DNA of 33,995 bases from an uncultured Anaerolineales bacterium (GCA_903872065.1 CAIQJJ010000752.1:1-33995), one strand, 5' to 3'. Shown: positions 7,221 to 15,685, counted from the first letter of the stretch. The notes: a model not told the origin generated them from the sequence alone. Made by a program: numbers and translations.

Positions 7221-8214
7221 AACCACTTCTTCCCTGCACGAGATCACCATGAGCCAGGCCATCCACGACGCCCTGGCGGAGGAGATGCGCCGCGACCCGC
7301 GCGTCTTCATCATCGGCGAGGATGTGGCCGAAGCCGGCACCCCCTTCAAGGTGTTGGCCGGGCTGGTGGATGAATTTGGCAAACAGCGCGTCATTGATGC
7401 GCCCATTTCTGAGCCGGGCTTTGCCAGCATCGGCGTGGGGGCGGCCATGACCGGCATGCGCCCGGTGGTGGACATCATGTTCGGCGATTTCCTGGGATTG
7501 GTGATGGACTCGATCGCCAACCAGGCCGCCAAAGTCCACTACATGTCCGGCGGCAAGCTCAAAGCGCCGATCGTCTTCCGCACCACGCTGGGCGCGACGC
7601 GCCGCGCCGCCGCCCAGCACAGCCAGAGCCTGCAAGCCTGGCCCAGCCACATCCCCGGCTTGAAAGTGGTCCTGCCGGCGACGCCGTTCGACGCCAAAGG
7701 GCTGCTCAAGAGCGCCATCCGCGACGATAACCCGGTCGTCTTCATCGAGGACAAGTTAAGCTGGCAGATCAAGGGCCTGGTGCCCGAGGAAGAATACACG
7801 CTGCCGCTGGGCGTGGCGGACATCAAGCGAGTTGGCTCGGACATCACCCTGGTCGCCACCAGCAGCATGGTGCAGGCGGCGCTGGGCGCAGCCGAAAAGC
7901 TGGCCGTCATTGGCATCCAGGCCGAGGTGATCGATCCGCGCACCACTGTCCCCCTCGACCGGCAAACGCTGATCGAATCGGCGAAGAAGACCAGCCGCGC
8001 CATCGTCATTGACGAGGGCTACGAGCAGTACGGCGTCACAGCGGAGATCGCCTCGGTGATCGCCGATGGGGCCTTTTACTGGCTGGACGCGCCGGTCAAG
8101 CGCATGGGGGCGCTGAACACACCCGTGCCGTTCTCGCCGGCGCTGGAAGACCTGACCGTGCCTACGCCGGCCAGCATCTTCGAGATGGCGAAAACGCTGT
8201 GCGGCGCGCATTAA
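7213..8214 (+). CDS. 2-oxoacid/acetoin dehydrogenase E1 component, beta subunit
   Basis: A 333-residue transketolase-type pyrimidine-binding subunit that forms the E1 heterotetramer with the preceding gene product. Seen: the start LHEITMSQAIHDALAEEM, then FIIGEDVAEAGTPFKV with the Glu that activates ThDP, the stretch RVIDAPISEPGFASIGVGAA, and the C-terminal domain with EVIDPRTTVPLD. Length and order match AcoB/PdhB. ATG at 7213 lies 7 nt after GGAGG, which is inside the end of E1-alpha; the two genes overlap by 8 nt, so they are translated together. A 16-nt gap separates it from E2. Confidence 0.92.
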   Translation: MPETTSSLHEITMSQAIHDALAEEMRRDPRVFIIGEDVAEAGTPFKVLAGLVDEFGKQRVIDAPISEPGFASIGVGAAMTGMRPVVDIMFGDFLGLVMDSIANQAAKVHYMSGGKLKAPIVFRTTLGATRRAAAQHSQSLQAWPSHIPGLKVVLPATPFDAKGLLKSAIRDDNPVVFIEDKLSWQIKGLVPEEEYTLPLGVADIKRVGSDITLVATSSMVQAALGAAEKLAVIGIQAEVIDPRTTVPLDRQTLIESAKKTSRAIVIDEGYEQYGVTAEIASVIADGAFYWLDAPVKRMGALNTPVPFSPALEDLTVPTPASIFEMAKTLCGAH

Positions 8215-8230
8215 GGGCAAGGGAGAGGCT

Positions 8231-9382
8231 ATGACAGACATCATCATGCCGGCGTTGGGTATGTCGCAGGATACGGGGCGGCTGGTCAGTTGGCTGAAGC
8301 AGGTCGGCGATTGGGTGGAAAAAGGCGAGCCGCTGATGGAGATCGAGACGGACAAGGCGGCGGTGGAGGTGGAGTCGCCGGCCTCGGGCTATCTCAGGCA
8401 GCTTCTGGTGGAGGCGGGGGAAGAAGCGCCGGTGGGGCAGGTGATCGCCCTGCTCGAGGAAAAAGCAGAGCGGTCACCTGCGCCCGCGGCGGCCATCCTC
8501 GCCTCGCCCAAGGCGCGCGCCCTGGCCGCGCAGCGCGGCCTCAGCCTGGCGCAGATGCACGGCAGCGGCCCGCACGGCGCGGTGCTGGTGGCGGATGTCC
8601 TGGCGGCGAACGCTCCGCCGGCCGCCGAACCCCCGCCCACCCCCTCCCATGAGGCGGCCAAAGAAGCCGGCCCACAAACAGTAGAGCCGCCGGAAACAGA
8701 AGCGCCGCTGCACGAAGCGCCATTGAGCGCCGCCTGGCGGCAAATGATCGAGCGCCTGTCGGCAAGCTGGCCGGCGACGCCGCAGTTCAATTTGCTGCGC
8801 GAGGTAGAAGCGACGCAGTTGATCGCCTGGCGCAAACGTCTCAATGAGCAAACTCAGCCGCCGGCGCCCAAGATCACCTTTACCGATCTGCTCATCCGGC
8901 TGACCGCCCTGGCGCTGCGCCAGCACCCGCAGGTCAACGCCATTTTCCAGCATGGCAAGGTCTGGCGCTGCCAGGAGATCGCGATTGGCCTGGCGATTGC
9001 ATTGGAAGATGGATTGGTCGCGCCGGTCATCCACCACGCCGACCGCCTGAGCATCGCCCAGATCGCCCAGGAGCGCCTCGATCGGATCGCCCGCGCCGAA
9101 ACCGGCCGCCTGCGCCTGGAAGATGTGCAGGGCGGGGCGCTGACCATCAGCAACCTGGGCATGTATAAAGTGGATGGCTTTGCCGCCATAGTCAACCCGC
9201 CGCAGGCCGCCATCCTGGCCGTCGGGCGCATCGCCGAGCGCGTCGTCGCCTTGAACGGCCTGCCCGTCGTGCGTTCCACCCTGCTGTTGAGCGTCTCCTT
9301 CGATCACCGCGTGGTGGATGGGGCGCGCGGGGCGCGCTTCCTGGACACGCTGGGCGATCTATTGGAACAGCCGCCGGGTTAA
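8231..9382 (+). CDS. Dihydrolipoamide acyltransferase (E2) of the same complex
   Basis: A 383-residue E2 core protein. Domains in order: one lipoyl domain (about 1-76) with the lipoylated lysine K42 in ETDKAAVEV; a peripheral subunit-binding domain (about 91-125, SPKARALAAQRG) that docks E1 and E3; a Pro/Ala-rich linker; and a catalytic acyltransferase domain (about 165-383) with the active-site motif DHRVVDG (H359, D363). It takes the acyl group from E1 and gives it to CoA. Start ATG at 8231 has GGGAGAGG just upstream. No dihydrolipoamide dehydrogenase (E3) gene follows, so E3 must be supplied from elsewhere. A single lipoyl domain is usual for AcoC-like proteins. The substrate is left open between acetoin, pyruvate and a branched-chain oxoacid. 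Confidence 0.9.
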   Translation: MTDIIMPALGMSQDTGRLVSWLKQVGDWVEKGEPLMEIETDKAAVEVESPASGYLRQLLVEAGEEAPVGQVIALLEEKAERSPAPAAAILASPKARALAAQRGLSLAQMHGSGPHGAVLVADVLAANAPPAAEPPPTPSHEAAKEAGPQTVEPPETEAPLHEAPLSAAWRQMIERLSASWPATPQFNLLREVEATQLIAWRKRLNEQTQPPAPKITFTDLLIRLTALALRQHPQVNAIFQHGKVWRCQEIAIGLAIALEDGLVAPVIHHADRLSIAQIAQERLDRIARAETGRLRLEDVQGGALTISNLGMYKVDGFAAIVNPPQAAILAVGRIAERVVALNGLPVVRSTLLLSVSFDHRVVDGARGARFLDTLGDLLEQPPG

Positions 9383-9405
9383 CCGGCCAGCGGAGAGGCT
9401 GAGGC

Positions 9406-9834
9406 GTGAACGAACGACCGGATGCCCACCTGGCCGCGCTCTTAAAGGCGCTGGACTTGCTGTTGGAGCAGGCACGCGTCTATGAGCGGGTGCTGCCGGC
9501 GAACAATTACCCGGCGCGGGCGGCGGTGGCGGCGTTGAGCCGCCTGGCGGAACAGGCGCGCCAGGAAGCCCGCCGCCTGGCCCCGGCCGCGCCGGGCGGC
9601 CAGGACAGCCCCCCGCCGGCGGAGGCGGCGCCCTTTTCGCCGCGCGAGCAGCAGGTCTTGGAACTGGCCGCGACCGGGCTGACCAACAAAGAGATCGCCT
9701 TCCGCCTGGGGATCAGCGACCGCACCGTGCAGTTTCACATTAACTCGATCTTCAACAAGACGGCGACCAATTCACGCACTGAGGCGGTCGCAGTGGCATT
9801 GCAGCGCGGCTGGATTCCACCGGCGCGAGGCTGA
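9406..9834 (+). CDS. Small LuxR-type (GerE) DNA-binding protein
   Basis: A 142-residue protein. Residues 1-50 are predicted helical with no recognised domain, followed by an Ala/Pro-rich linker. Residues about 75-137 are a LuxR/GerE helix-turn-helix: FSPREQQVLELAATGLTNKE then IAFRLGISDRTVQFHINSIF. There is no receiver, PAS or autoinducer domain, so the signal it senses is unknown. Start is GTG at 9406, 7 nt after GGAGAGG, and 23 nt after the E2 stop, so it is probably the last gene of the dehydrogenase operon. That position suggests, but does not prove, that it regulates the operon. Confidence 0.8.
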   Translation: MNERPDAHLAALLKALDLLLEQARVYERVLPANNYPARAAVAALSRLAEQARQEARRLAPAAPGGQDSPPPAEAAPFSPREQQVLELAATGLTNKEIAFRLGISDRTVQFHINSIFNKTATNSRTEAVAVALQRGWIPPARG

Positions 9835-9886
9835 ATGCCTGGCTTTATGGTTAACAAATCTCAAGCGCTGCACACTGCCTGATCGC

Positions 9887-9915
9887 TTCAAAAAAATGAA
9901 CTGATCGGATATACT
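9887..9915 (+). promoter_or_regulatory. zupT promoter, placed for a leaderless mRNA
   Basis: TTCAAA (9887-9892), a 17-nt spacer, TATACT (9910-9915). The expected transcription start, 6 to 7 nt after the -10 box, falls on the ATG at 9922. No Shine-Dalgarno sequence lies between. Confidence 0.6.
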
Positions 9916-9921
9916 TCCCCT

Positions 9922-10722
9922 ATGGAACAAAACGTTTTAATAGCCTTCGGGTTGACCATCTTTGCTGGCCTGGCTACCGGCATCGGCAGCCTGTTGGCGC
10001 TAATGAGCCGCCACACAAACAAGCAATTTTTATCGGCCGCGCTGGGCTTTTCCGCCGGCGTCATGATCTATGTTTCTTTTGCAGAGATCTTCAATAAAGC
10101 CAAGATCTCACTCACCGCAATCCTGGGACAAGCTGGTGGAAGCTGGGTGACTACGCTGGCGTTTTTTGCCGGCCTCCTGTTAATTCTGCTCATTGACCGA
10201 ATCATTCCATCACAAGAAAACCCTCACGAGCCCCACCTTATCGAGGAAATGTCTGCTCACAAACCTGAGAAGAAATTGATGCGGATGGGGTTGATGACTG
10301 CACTGGCCATCGCCATCCATAATTTTCCCGAAGGACTGGCAACCTTCAGCGCAGCACTGCTTGACCCCAAAATTGGTCTATCCATCGCCTTTGCAGTCGC
10401 CATTCACAACATCCCAGAGGGGATTGCTGTCGCGGTTCCGATCCACGCAGCAACGGGCAGCCGTAAAAAAGCCTTCTGGTACTCTTTCATTTCTGGGGTT
10501 TCCGAGCCTATCGGGGCGATAGTTGGATACACCATCATGCGCTCGTTCTTTTCCCCACTGACTTTTGGGATTTTATTTGCCTCGGTAGCCGGGATTATGG
10601 TTTTTATCTCTCTTGATGAACTGCTGCCAACCGCCCGCGAGTATGATACGGGTCATACCGCCATCTATGGCGCAATCAGTGGTATGGCGGTCATGGCGGT
10701 CAGCCTGCTGTTGTTTTTATAA
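9922..10722 (+). CDS. zupT: ZIP-family divalent metal transporter, ZupT type
   Basis: A 266-residue integral membrane protein with about eight transmembrane segments, importing zinc and probably other divalent metals into the cytoplasm. The two signature metal-site motifs are present: HNFPEG (133-138) and HNIPEG (162-167), with SEPIGA in the following helix. A short polar loop (about 96-118) with several His and Glu lies between TM3 and TM4, the usual variable loop. Length matches ZupT. The ATG at 9922 has no ribosome binding site but sits right at the predicted transcription start of a good promoter, so translation of a leaderless mRNA is likely. No Zur-type operator was recognised. Confidence 0.92.
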   Translation: MEQNVLIAFGLTIFAGLATGIGSLLALMSRHTNKQFLSAALGFSAGVMIYVSFAEIFNKAKISLTAILGQAGGSWVTTLAFFAGLLLILLIDRIIPSQENPHEPHLIEEMSAHKPEKKLMRMGLMTALAIAIHNFPEGLATFSAALLDPKIGLSIAFAVAIHNIPEGIAVAVPIHAATGSRKKAFWYSFISGVSEPIGAIVGYTIMRSFFSPLTFGILFASVAGIMVFISLDELLPTAREYDTGHTAIYGAISGMAVMAVSLLLFL

Positions 10723-10878
10723 TCCGCGCCGGGGCGCAGGGGTAGAGAGCATGAACAACGACGAAAGCAAAGAAGCCTGACCTGTGGCAATGGCGGAGGC
10801 GTGGGAGGGGGTTGTGTGCGAAAATGGACATGTCTTCAAAGAATAGATCCACGAAATCGCCCAAGAAAGGAAATTCAC

Positions 10879-11868
10879 ATGTCCATGTCTAATATTCTCT
10901 CTACACTTGGCCCACTGGCCGCTTACTACGAAGACCCCACGGTCTCAGAAATTATGGTTGACTCGCCCGATAGCGTGGTGATCGAACGCAGCGGCAAGTT
11001 GGAAGATACTCCGCTGCGCTTCGACCCGCCGGAGACGCTGCGCATGTTGATTGACGAACTGCTGGCGCTGACGGGCGTCAAACTGGCCCCCGGCGAGACG
11101 CTGCGCGATATCCGCCTGCCGGACAATTTCGCCCGTGTGCAAATTGTCCTGCCGCCAACCGCCCTCAACGGCCCATGCCTGGTTATTCGCAAGATGTTCA
11201 CCCATCAAGTGACCTGGGAAATGCTCTTCAAGTTCGGCGCGCTGACGCAGGAAGCGTATGATCTGCTGCAAAGCGCCATCCGCGCCGATGTCAACATCCT
11301 GATCGCCGGCAACATGAGCAGCGGCAAGACAACCATCACCAACCGCCTGGTTGAAACCATCCCGGCCGAGAAACGCCTGGTAGTGGTCGAGGCCGCCCAC
11401 ACCTATCAGATCGATCACCCGCGCACCGTCTACCTGGAAGCCGCCGCCACCCGCATGTCCCTGCGCACATTACTGGACGCCGCTGCCAACATGCGCCCGG
11501 ACTGGCTGATCGTGAGCGAACTGGAGACGCCGGACGCCGCGCGCGTGCTGGAACTCTTCCGCAGTGGGCATGTCGGCATCACCAATATCCACGGCAACGA
11601 TCCCGAAGACACCCTGACGCGTCTCGAGTCGCTGTGCCTGATGGCAAACCTGGGCCTGGGGCTGCCCGAAATTCGCTCCCTGATCGTCAACGCCCTGCGC
11701 CTGCTGGTGCAGCACAACCGCCTGCCGGATGGCCGCCGCCGCATCGTCCAGATCGTTGAGATCTGCGGGCTGGAGAACAACCAGTATTTGCTCCAACCTT
11801 TGATGATCTACAACCCGGCGCTGGACAGGCTCGAAGCGACCGGCGCAAAAGCCACCTGGCTTGGGTAA
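10879..11868 (+). CDS. Orphan secretion/pilus ATPase of the VirB11/CpaF (T2SSE) family
   Basis: A 329-residue P-loop ATPase. An N-terminal domain (about 1-125) precedes the RecA-like domain with Walker A GNMSSGKT (144-151), an Asp-box region around VVVEAAHTYQID, the Walker B strand DWLIVSELE (208-216) and the His box TNIHGNDPEDTLTRLES. Relatives power type IV secretion or Tad pili from the inner face of the membrane as hexamers. Here the usual GE-x-R after Walker B reads SELE, so the Arg is missing. No platform (TadB/C), pilin, prepilin peptidase or secretin gene lies nearby, so it is an orphan. Start ATG at 10879 lies 7 nt after AAAGGA; a longer frame back to 10801 has no support. Confidence 0.8.
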   Translation: MSMSNILSTLGPLAAYYEDPTVSEIMVDSPDSVVIERSGKLEDTPLRFDPPETLRMLIDELLALTGVKLAPGETLRDIRLPDNFARVQIVLPPTALNGPCLVIRKMFTHQVTWEMLFKFGALTQEAYDLLQSAIRADVNILIAGNMSSGKTTITNRLVETIPAEKRLVVVEAAHTYQIDHPRTVYLEAAATRMSLRTLLDAAANMRPDWLIVSELETPDAARVLELFRSGHVGITNIHGNDPEDTLTRLESLCLMANLGLGLPEIRSLIVNALRLLVQHNRLPDGRRRIVQIVEICGLENNQYLLQPLMIYNPALDRLEATGAKATWLG

Positions 11869-11879
11869 TGGTCGTTATG

Positions 11880-11924
11880 AAAACAGACCCTTAGGGTTTC
11901 AGAAACCCTAAGGGTCTGTTTTTT
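11880..11924. terminator. Bidirectional terminator; perfect 20-bp palindrome
   Basis: A 20-bp perfect stem (11880-11899 with 11903-11922) closes a 3-nt loop, with A/T-tracts at both ends. It lies between the convergent ends of the ATPase gene (11868) and the EamA gene (11935) and can end transcripts from both. Its core AGACCCTTAGGGT is shared with the palindrome in hisA at 30399-30441. Confidence 0.88.
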
Positions 11925-11934
11925 AGCCTGACTT

Positions 11935-12357
11935 TTAGATCGTGAGGGTGATAATGCCGGCGACGGTTAAGACGATGCCGATAGCGGTCTTCCAGGTCAG
12001 CGGCTCACCGCCGAAGAGAATGCCCATCAGCGCGCCGAAAAGCGGCGAGGTGAAGGCGATCGGCATCACACGGTTGAGCGGCGCGCCTTTGATGGCGGCG
12101 TAAAAGCAGAGCATCCCCACCGCGCCGGCTGTCACCCCGCCGCCCAAGATCATCATCGTCAGCGCCTTAGGGCCGGCCTGGGGCAGCGTCTTCCACTGCG
12201 GGAAGCTGACCGCCCCCAGGATGAGCAGCGCCACGGCGGTGCGCACGGTAATCCCCATTTGGGGCGAGAGATTGCCCAGGTGCAGGCCTTTTTTTTCAAA
12301 GTAGCCGCCGATGCCCCAGGCGGCGGCCGTTAAGAGGGCTAAAAGTTGTGGTTTCAT
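11935..12357 (-). CDS. Half-size EamA/DMT-family transporter
   Basis: A 140-residue membrane protein with about five hydrophobic segments and one EamA domain, covering MKPQLLALLTAAAWGIGGYF to VLTVAGIITLTI; GEPLTWKTAIGIVL near the end is characteristic. Full drug/metabolite transporters have ten segments, so this one probably works as a dimer. The substrate is unknown. Start ATG at 12357 has AAAAAAGGAG just upstream; a longer frame back to 12417 would cross the divergent promoter. It is divergent from the AspT-type gene, with a 63-nt gap. Confidence 0.82.
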   Translation of the reverse strand: MKPQLLALLTAAAWGIGGYFEKKGLHLGNLSPQMGITVRTAVALLILGAVSFPQWKTLPQAGPKALTMMILGGGVTAGAVGMLCFYAAIKGAPLNRVMPIAFTSPLFGALMGILFGGEPLTWKTAIGIVLTVAGIITLTI

Positions 12358-12378
12358 CAAACGCTCCTTTTTTCGCCT

Positions 12379-12384
12379 ATTATA
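12379..12384 (-). promoter_or_regulatory. -10 box of the EamA gene promoter
   Basis: A perfect TATAAT on the minus strand (12384-12379), 21 nt before the ATG and followed by the AAGGAG site. No good -35 is visible. It overlaps the divergent control region of the AspT-type gene. Confidence 0.5.
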
Positions 12385-12407
12385 GCGGAGCGACCGTCCT
12401 AATACGG

Positions 12408-12413
12408 TATAAT
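12408..12413 (+). promoter_or_regulatory. -10 box of the AspT-type gene, leaderless arrangement
   Basis: A perfect TATAAT at 12408-12413. The transcript would start at about 12420-12421, which is the ATG itself. The -35 region (near 12385-12390) is a poor match, so an activator or a -10-driven promoter is possible. Confidence 0.5.
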
Positions 12414-12420
12414 CCACTTT

Positions 12421-14049
12421 ATGGATTATTTATTCTCCCAACAAATGCTGGTCTTGTTTGCCATCCTGGCGCTTGGCTCTTGGGTTGGGCAGCTTTCCAT
12501 CCGCGGCCTATCTTTGGGCGCAGCCGGCGTCTTGTTCGTCGCCCTCGTCTTCGGCCACTTCGGCTTGACCGTCCCCAAAGAAATTATGGATCTGGGCCTG
12601 CTCTTGTTTGTCTATGCAGTCGGGCTGACCGCCGGGCCGCGGTTCTTCCGCACCTTCCGCCAGCGCGGCATCCAGTTCGTGATCATCGCCTTGGCCACAG
12701 TCGTCACCGGCGCGGTGGTCACACTGGGGCTGGCTGTTGTCCTGGGATTCGATGCGCCCCTGGCGGCCGGCCTCTACGCCGGCGCGATGACCTGCACCCC
12801 GGCCCTGGCCGCGGCGATTGACGCCGTCGAGCGAGTCAACCCAGGCGGCAGCGCCAGCGTCTCGGTTGGCTATGGCATCGCCTATCCCTACAGCATGATC
12901 GGCGTCGTCCTGCTGATCCAATTCTTGCCGCGCCTGCTGCGCCGCAACCTCAAGAAAGAGGAAACCGACTGGCTGCAGGAAAAACAAGCCGAATCGCCCA
13001 GCCTGGAGACGCGCCAGTTTCGCGTCACCAACCCCAACTGCGTTGGCCGCAGCGTCTTTGAACTCAATCTACACCGCATGAGCCTGACCAATATCTCGCG
13101 CGTCAAGCGCGGCGAAAGCGTCTTTGCCGCCGGGCCGGATGTGGTCTTACAGGCTGGCGATGTGGTATTGGTGGTCGGCACGCCCGGCGAGCTGGAAAAA
13201 ATGCGCTTTTTGTTGGGCGAACCGGCGCAAGAACGCATGGATGTCAACGCCAATGTGTTGAGCGTGGATGTGGAAGTGACCGAAGAAATGATCTGCGGCA
13301 AGACGCTGGCGGCGATGAAAGTTTGGGAACGCTATACGGTGGTCATCACCCGCATCCGCCGCCAGGGGCTGGAGATCGCCCCCACAGGCAACGTCACCCT
13401 CGAAATGGGCGACAGCATCCGGGTAGTGGGCGATCGCGCTGCGGTAGATGACTTTGCCAGGTTGGCGCACGGCGCGGCGCGCCGCGCCGATGAGACCAAT
13501 ATGCTGCCGTTCCTGGTAGGGCTGCTGCTGGGCATCCTGGTGGGCGTCATCCCAATCGATCTGCCAAACGGCATGACGGTTAAATTGGGGATGGCTGGCG
13601 GGGCGTTCTTGGTCAGCCTGCTGGTGGGACATTTCGGGCGAATCGGCCCGCTGCGCCTGTACGTACCGCAGGCGGCGCGCAATCTCTCGCGCGAACTGGG
13701 GCTGATGCTCTTTCTGGCCGGGGCGGGCGTCAACGCCGGGGCGCATTTCGTCACGGTCTTGCAGCAGCAAGGCCCCCTGCTGCTGATCGCCGGCGCGCTG
13801 ATCACCACCCTCTCGGTGCTCGCCGGCATCCTGGCGACAGATCGCCTCTACCACATGAATCTATTGGCGACGATGGGCGCGCTCAACGCCTGCATGACCA
13901 ACCCCCCCGGCCTGGGAGCCGCCAACGCCCAAACCGAGACCGATCTGCCGGCGCTCTCCTACGCCAGTGTCTACCCGGTTTCCCTGATCTTCAAAATTCT
14001 ACTGGCTCAAATCCTGGTTGAAATCCTCTTTTATTTCTGGCGCGGTTAA
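12421..14049 (+). CDS. AspT/YidE-type transporter with two RCK_C domains
   Basis: A 542-residue membrane protein of the aspartate:alanine exchanger family. Layout: about five transmembrane segments (1-180) including GAMTCTPALAAAIDA, then two cytoplasmic TrkA-C/RCK_C domains (about 198-265, FRVTNPNCVGRSVFEL; and about 275-350, ending GDSIRVVGDRAAVDDF), then a second set of about five segments (360-542) with the repeated motif GALNACMTNPPGLGAA. The family exchanges amino or dicarboxylic acids across the cytoplasmic membrane, and the RCK_C domains probably bind a regulatory ligand. The substrate cannot be read from the sequence. The ATG at 12421 has no ribosome binding site and sits at the predicted transcription start. 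It is followed by the SDR gene after 62 nt. Confidence 0.85.
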   Translation: MDYLFSQQMLVLFAILALGSWVGQLSIRGLSLGAAGVLFVALVFGHFGLTVPKEIMDLGLLLFVYAVGLTAGPRFFRTFRQRGIQFVIIALATVVTGAVVTLGLAVVLGFDAPLAAGLYAGAMTCTPALAAAIDAVERVNPGGSASVSVGYGIAYPYSMIGVVLLIQFLPRLLRRNLKKEETDWLQEKQAESPSLETRQFRVTNPNCVGRSVFELNLHRMSLTNISRVKRGESVFAAGPDVVLQAGDVVLVVGTPGELEKMRFLLGEPAQERMDVNANVLSVDVEVTEEMICGKTLAAMKVWERYTVVITRIRRQGLEIAPTGNVTLEMGDSIRVVGDRAAVDDFARLAHGAARRADETNMLPFLVGLLLGILVGVIPIDLPNGMTVKLGMAGGAFLVSLLVGHFGRIGPLRLYVPQAARNLSRELGLMLFLAGAGVNAGAHFVTVLQQQGPLLLIAGALITTLSVLAGILATDRLYHMNLLATMGALNACMTNPPGLGAANAQTETDLPALSYASVYPVSLIFKILLAQILVEILFYFWRG

Positions 14050-14111
14050 GCGCTGCGCGTCTGTTTCGCAAGACGCACGCTTTGCCCACGCCAGGCCCCC
14101 TCGCAACTCTT

Positions 14112-14906
14112 ATGACCCCTCGACCCACCGCCCTGATCACTGGCGCATCCTCCGGGATTGGCGCTGCATTTGCCCATCGTTTAGCGGCCTCCGGCCATGA
14201 TCTGATCCTGGTTGCGCGCCGCGTCGAAAAACTCAATGCCCTGGCCGGTGAACTACGCGCCGCCCACACCGTCGCAGTGGAGGTCTTCCCCGCCGACCTA
14301 TCGCGCCCGGAGGAGGTGCAGCGCGTGGCCGACCGCCTGGCGGCTTGCGAGAGCCTGGCGCTGTTGGTCAACAACGCCGGTTTTGGCAAGTCCGGCAAGT
14401 TCTGGCAAGCGGAGGCGCGCGGGCAGCTTGAAATGAGCCAGGTGCATGTGATGGCGACGGTGCAGCTTACCCGCGCCGCCCTGCCGGGGATGGTCGCACG
14501 GCGGCAAGGCGGGGTGATCAACGTTTCTTCGGTGGCGTCTTTTCTCCCGCGCAGCAGCGGGACAATGTACCATGCAACCAAAGCCTTCCTGAACGCCTTC
14601 AGCGCCGGCCTGGAGCTTGAACTGCAAGGTACAGGGGTGCGCGTGCAGGCCCTCTGCCCCGGCTTTACCGTGACCGGTTTCCACGACAGCCCCGAATATC
14701 CCAACTTCCGCCGCTCAAAATACCCGGCCTTTCTCTGGCTCTCCGCCGATCAGGTGGCCGCCGACTCCCTGGCCGATCTGAAGCACGGCCGCCTGATATG
14801 CGTCCCCGGCCGGCAGTATCAGGTCCTCGTGGCTTTGCTCACCGGCTGCCTGACGCGCCCGCTGATGATCTGGATTTCCCGCCGCTTCCTCCGCCGTTCC
14901 GTCTAG
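14112..14906 (+). CDS. Short-chain dehydrogenase/reductase (DltE-like)
   Basis: A 264-residue classical SDR. Seen: the nucleotide-binding TGASSGIG (10-17), an Arg-rich end of strand 2 (VARR) that favours NADPH, NNAG at 87-90, the catalytic Ser at about 139-140 (NVSSVASF), and Tyr153-x3-Lys157 in YHATK. The C-terminus carries a hydrophobic, basic tail that may touch the membrane. The substrate is unknown. ATG at 14112 is chosen because the beta strand begins nine residues later as in relatives; an earlier TTG at 14082 adds ten unlikely residues. There is no ribosome binding site. recO follows after 23 nt. Confidence 0.87.
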   Translation: MTPRPTALITGASSGIGAAFAHRLAASGHDLILVARRVEKLNALAGELRAAHTVAVEVFPADLSRPEEVQRVADRLAACESLALLVNNAGFGKSGKFWQAEARGQLEMSQVHVMATVQLTRAALPGMVARRQGGVINVSSVASFLPRSSGTMYHATKAFLNAFSAGLELELQGTGVRVQALCPGFTVTGFHDSPEYPNFRRSKYPAFLWLSADQVAADSLADLKHGRLICVPGRQYQVLVALLTGCLTRPLMIWISRRFLRRSV

Positions 14907-14929
14907 GAACACGGAACTTTTCACCGCCC

Positions 14930-15685
14930 ATGCCTGCGCGCGAACGCTCTCAACGCGTTGAAGCCGTGGTTTTGCGCCACACCGATTGGGGCGAGGCCGA
15001 CCGCCTGCTCTGGCTCTATACGCGCGAATCGGGCAAGATCCGCGCCATCGCCAAGGGGGCGCGCAAAATGCGCTCACGCAAGGCCGGCCATCTCGAACCG
15101 TTCACACGCGTCAACTTATTGCTGGCGCAAGGCCATGATATGCCGCTGGTGACGCAGGCTGAAACCGTAGATGCCTACCTCAGCCTGCGGGAAGACCTGA
15201 TCCGCGTGGCCTACGCCAGCTATGTGGTGGAACTGCTCGATCGCTTTACTTACGAAGAGGGCGATAATCTCTCGTTGTATCGTATTCTGATTGATACTCT
15301 CGCCCGCCTGAATCGCGAGGCAGAGCCGCAGTTAGCCATCCGCTATTACGAAATCCGCCTGCTGGATCTGCTCGGCTTCCGCCCTCAATTGTTCGCCTGC
15401 GCCCGCTGCAGCAATGACATTCAACCCGAAGATCAATACTTTTCTGCGGCGGAGGGCGGTGTGCTTTGCCCAACCTGCGGTCAAAACCATCCCGCGGCGC
15501 GCCCGGTTTCGTGCGAGGCGCTGCGCTACCTGCGCCACCTGCAGCGCAGCAACTACAGCGAGGCGCTGCGCGCCAATATCCCTGCTCCGATCAACACGGA
15601 GATGGAACGCCTGATGCAGTATTACCTGACCTATCTGTTAGAGCGCGGGCTGAATACGCCGGATTTTCTGCGCCAGGTGCGTTGA
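14930..15685 (+). CDS. recO: DNA repair protein RecO
   Basis: A 251-residue protein. The N-terminal OB fold (about 8-85) begins RVEAVVLRHTDWGEADRLL; the helical C-terminal part contains a zinc-ribbon pair CARC (157-160) and CPTC (180-183). RecO loads RecA onto SSB-coated single-stranded DNA together with RecR. Length matches the family. Start ATG at 14930; no clear ribosome binding site and 23 nt after the SDR stop, so translation may depend on coupling. It is followed by a strong terminator. Confidence 0.92.
   Translation: MPARERSQRVEAVVLRHTDWGEADRLLWLYTRESGKIRAIAKGARKMRSRKAGHLEPFTRVNLLLAQGHDMPLVTQAETVDAYLSLREDLIRVAYASYVVELLDRFTYEEGDNLSLYRILIDTLARLNREAEPQLAIRYYEIRLLDLLGFRPQLFACARCSNDIQPEDQYFSAAEGGVLCPTCGQNHPAARPVSCEALRYLRHLQRSNYSEALRANIPAPINTEMERLMQYYLTYLLERGLNTPDFLRQVR

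Noticed and set aside
10723-10878. Small ORF (ATG 10751, nine codons) between zupT and the ATPase
   Set aside because: Too short, no convincing ribosome binding site and no link to the following gene; the gap shows nothing else clear.
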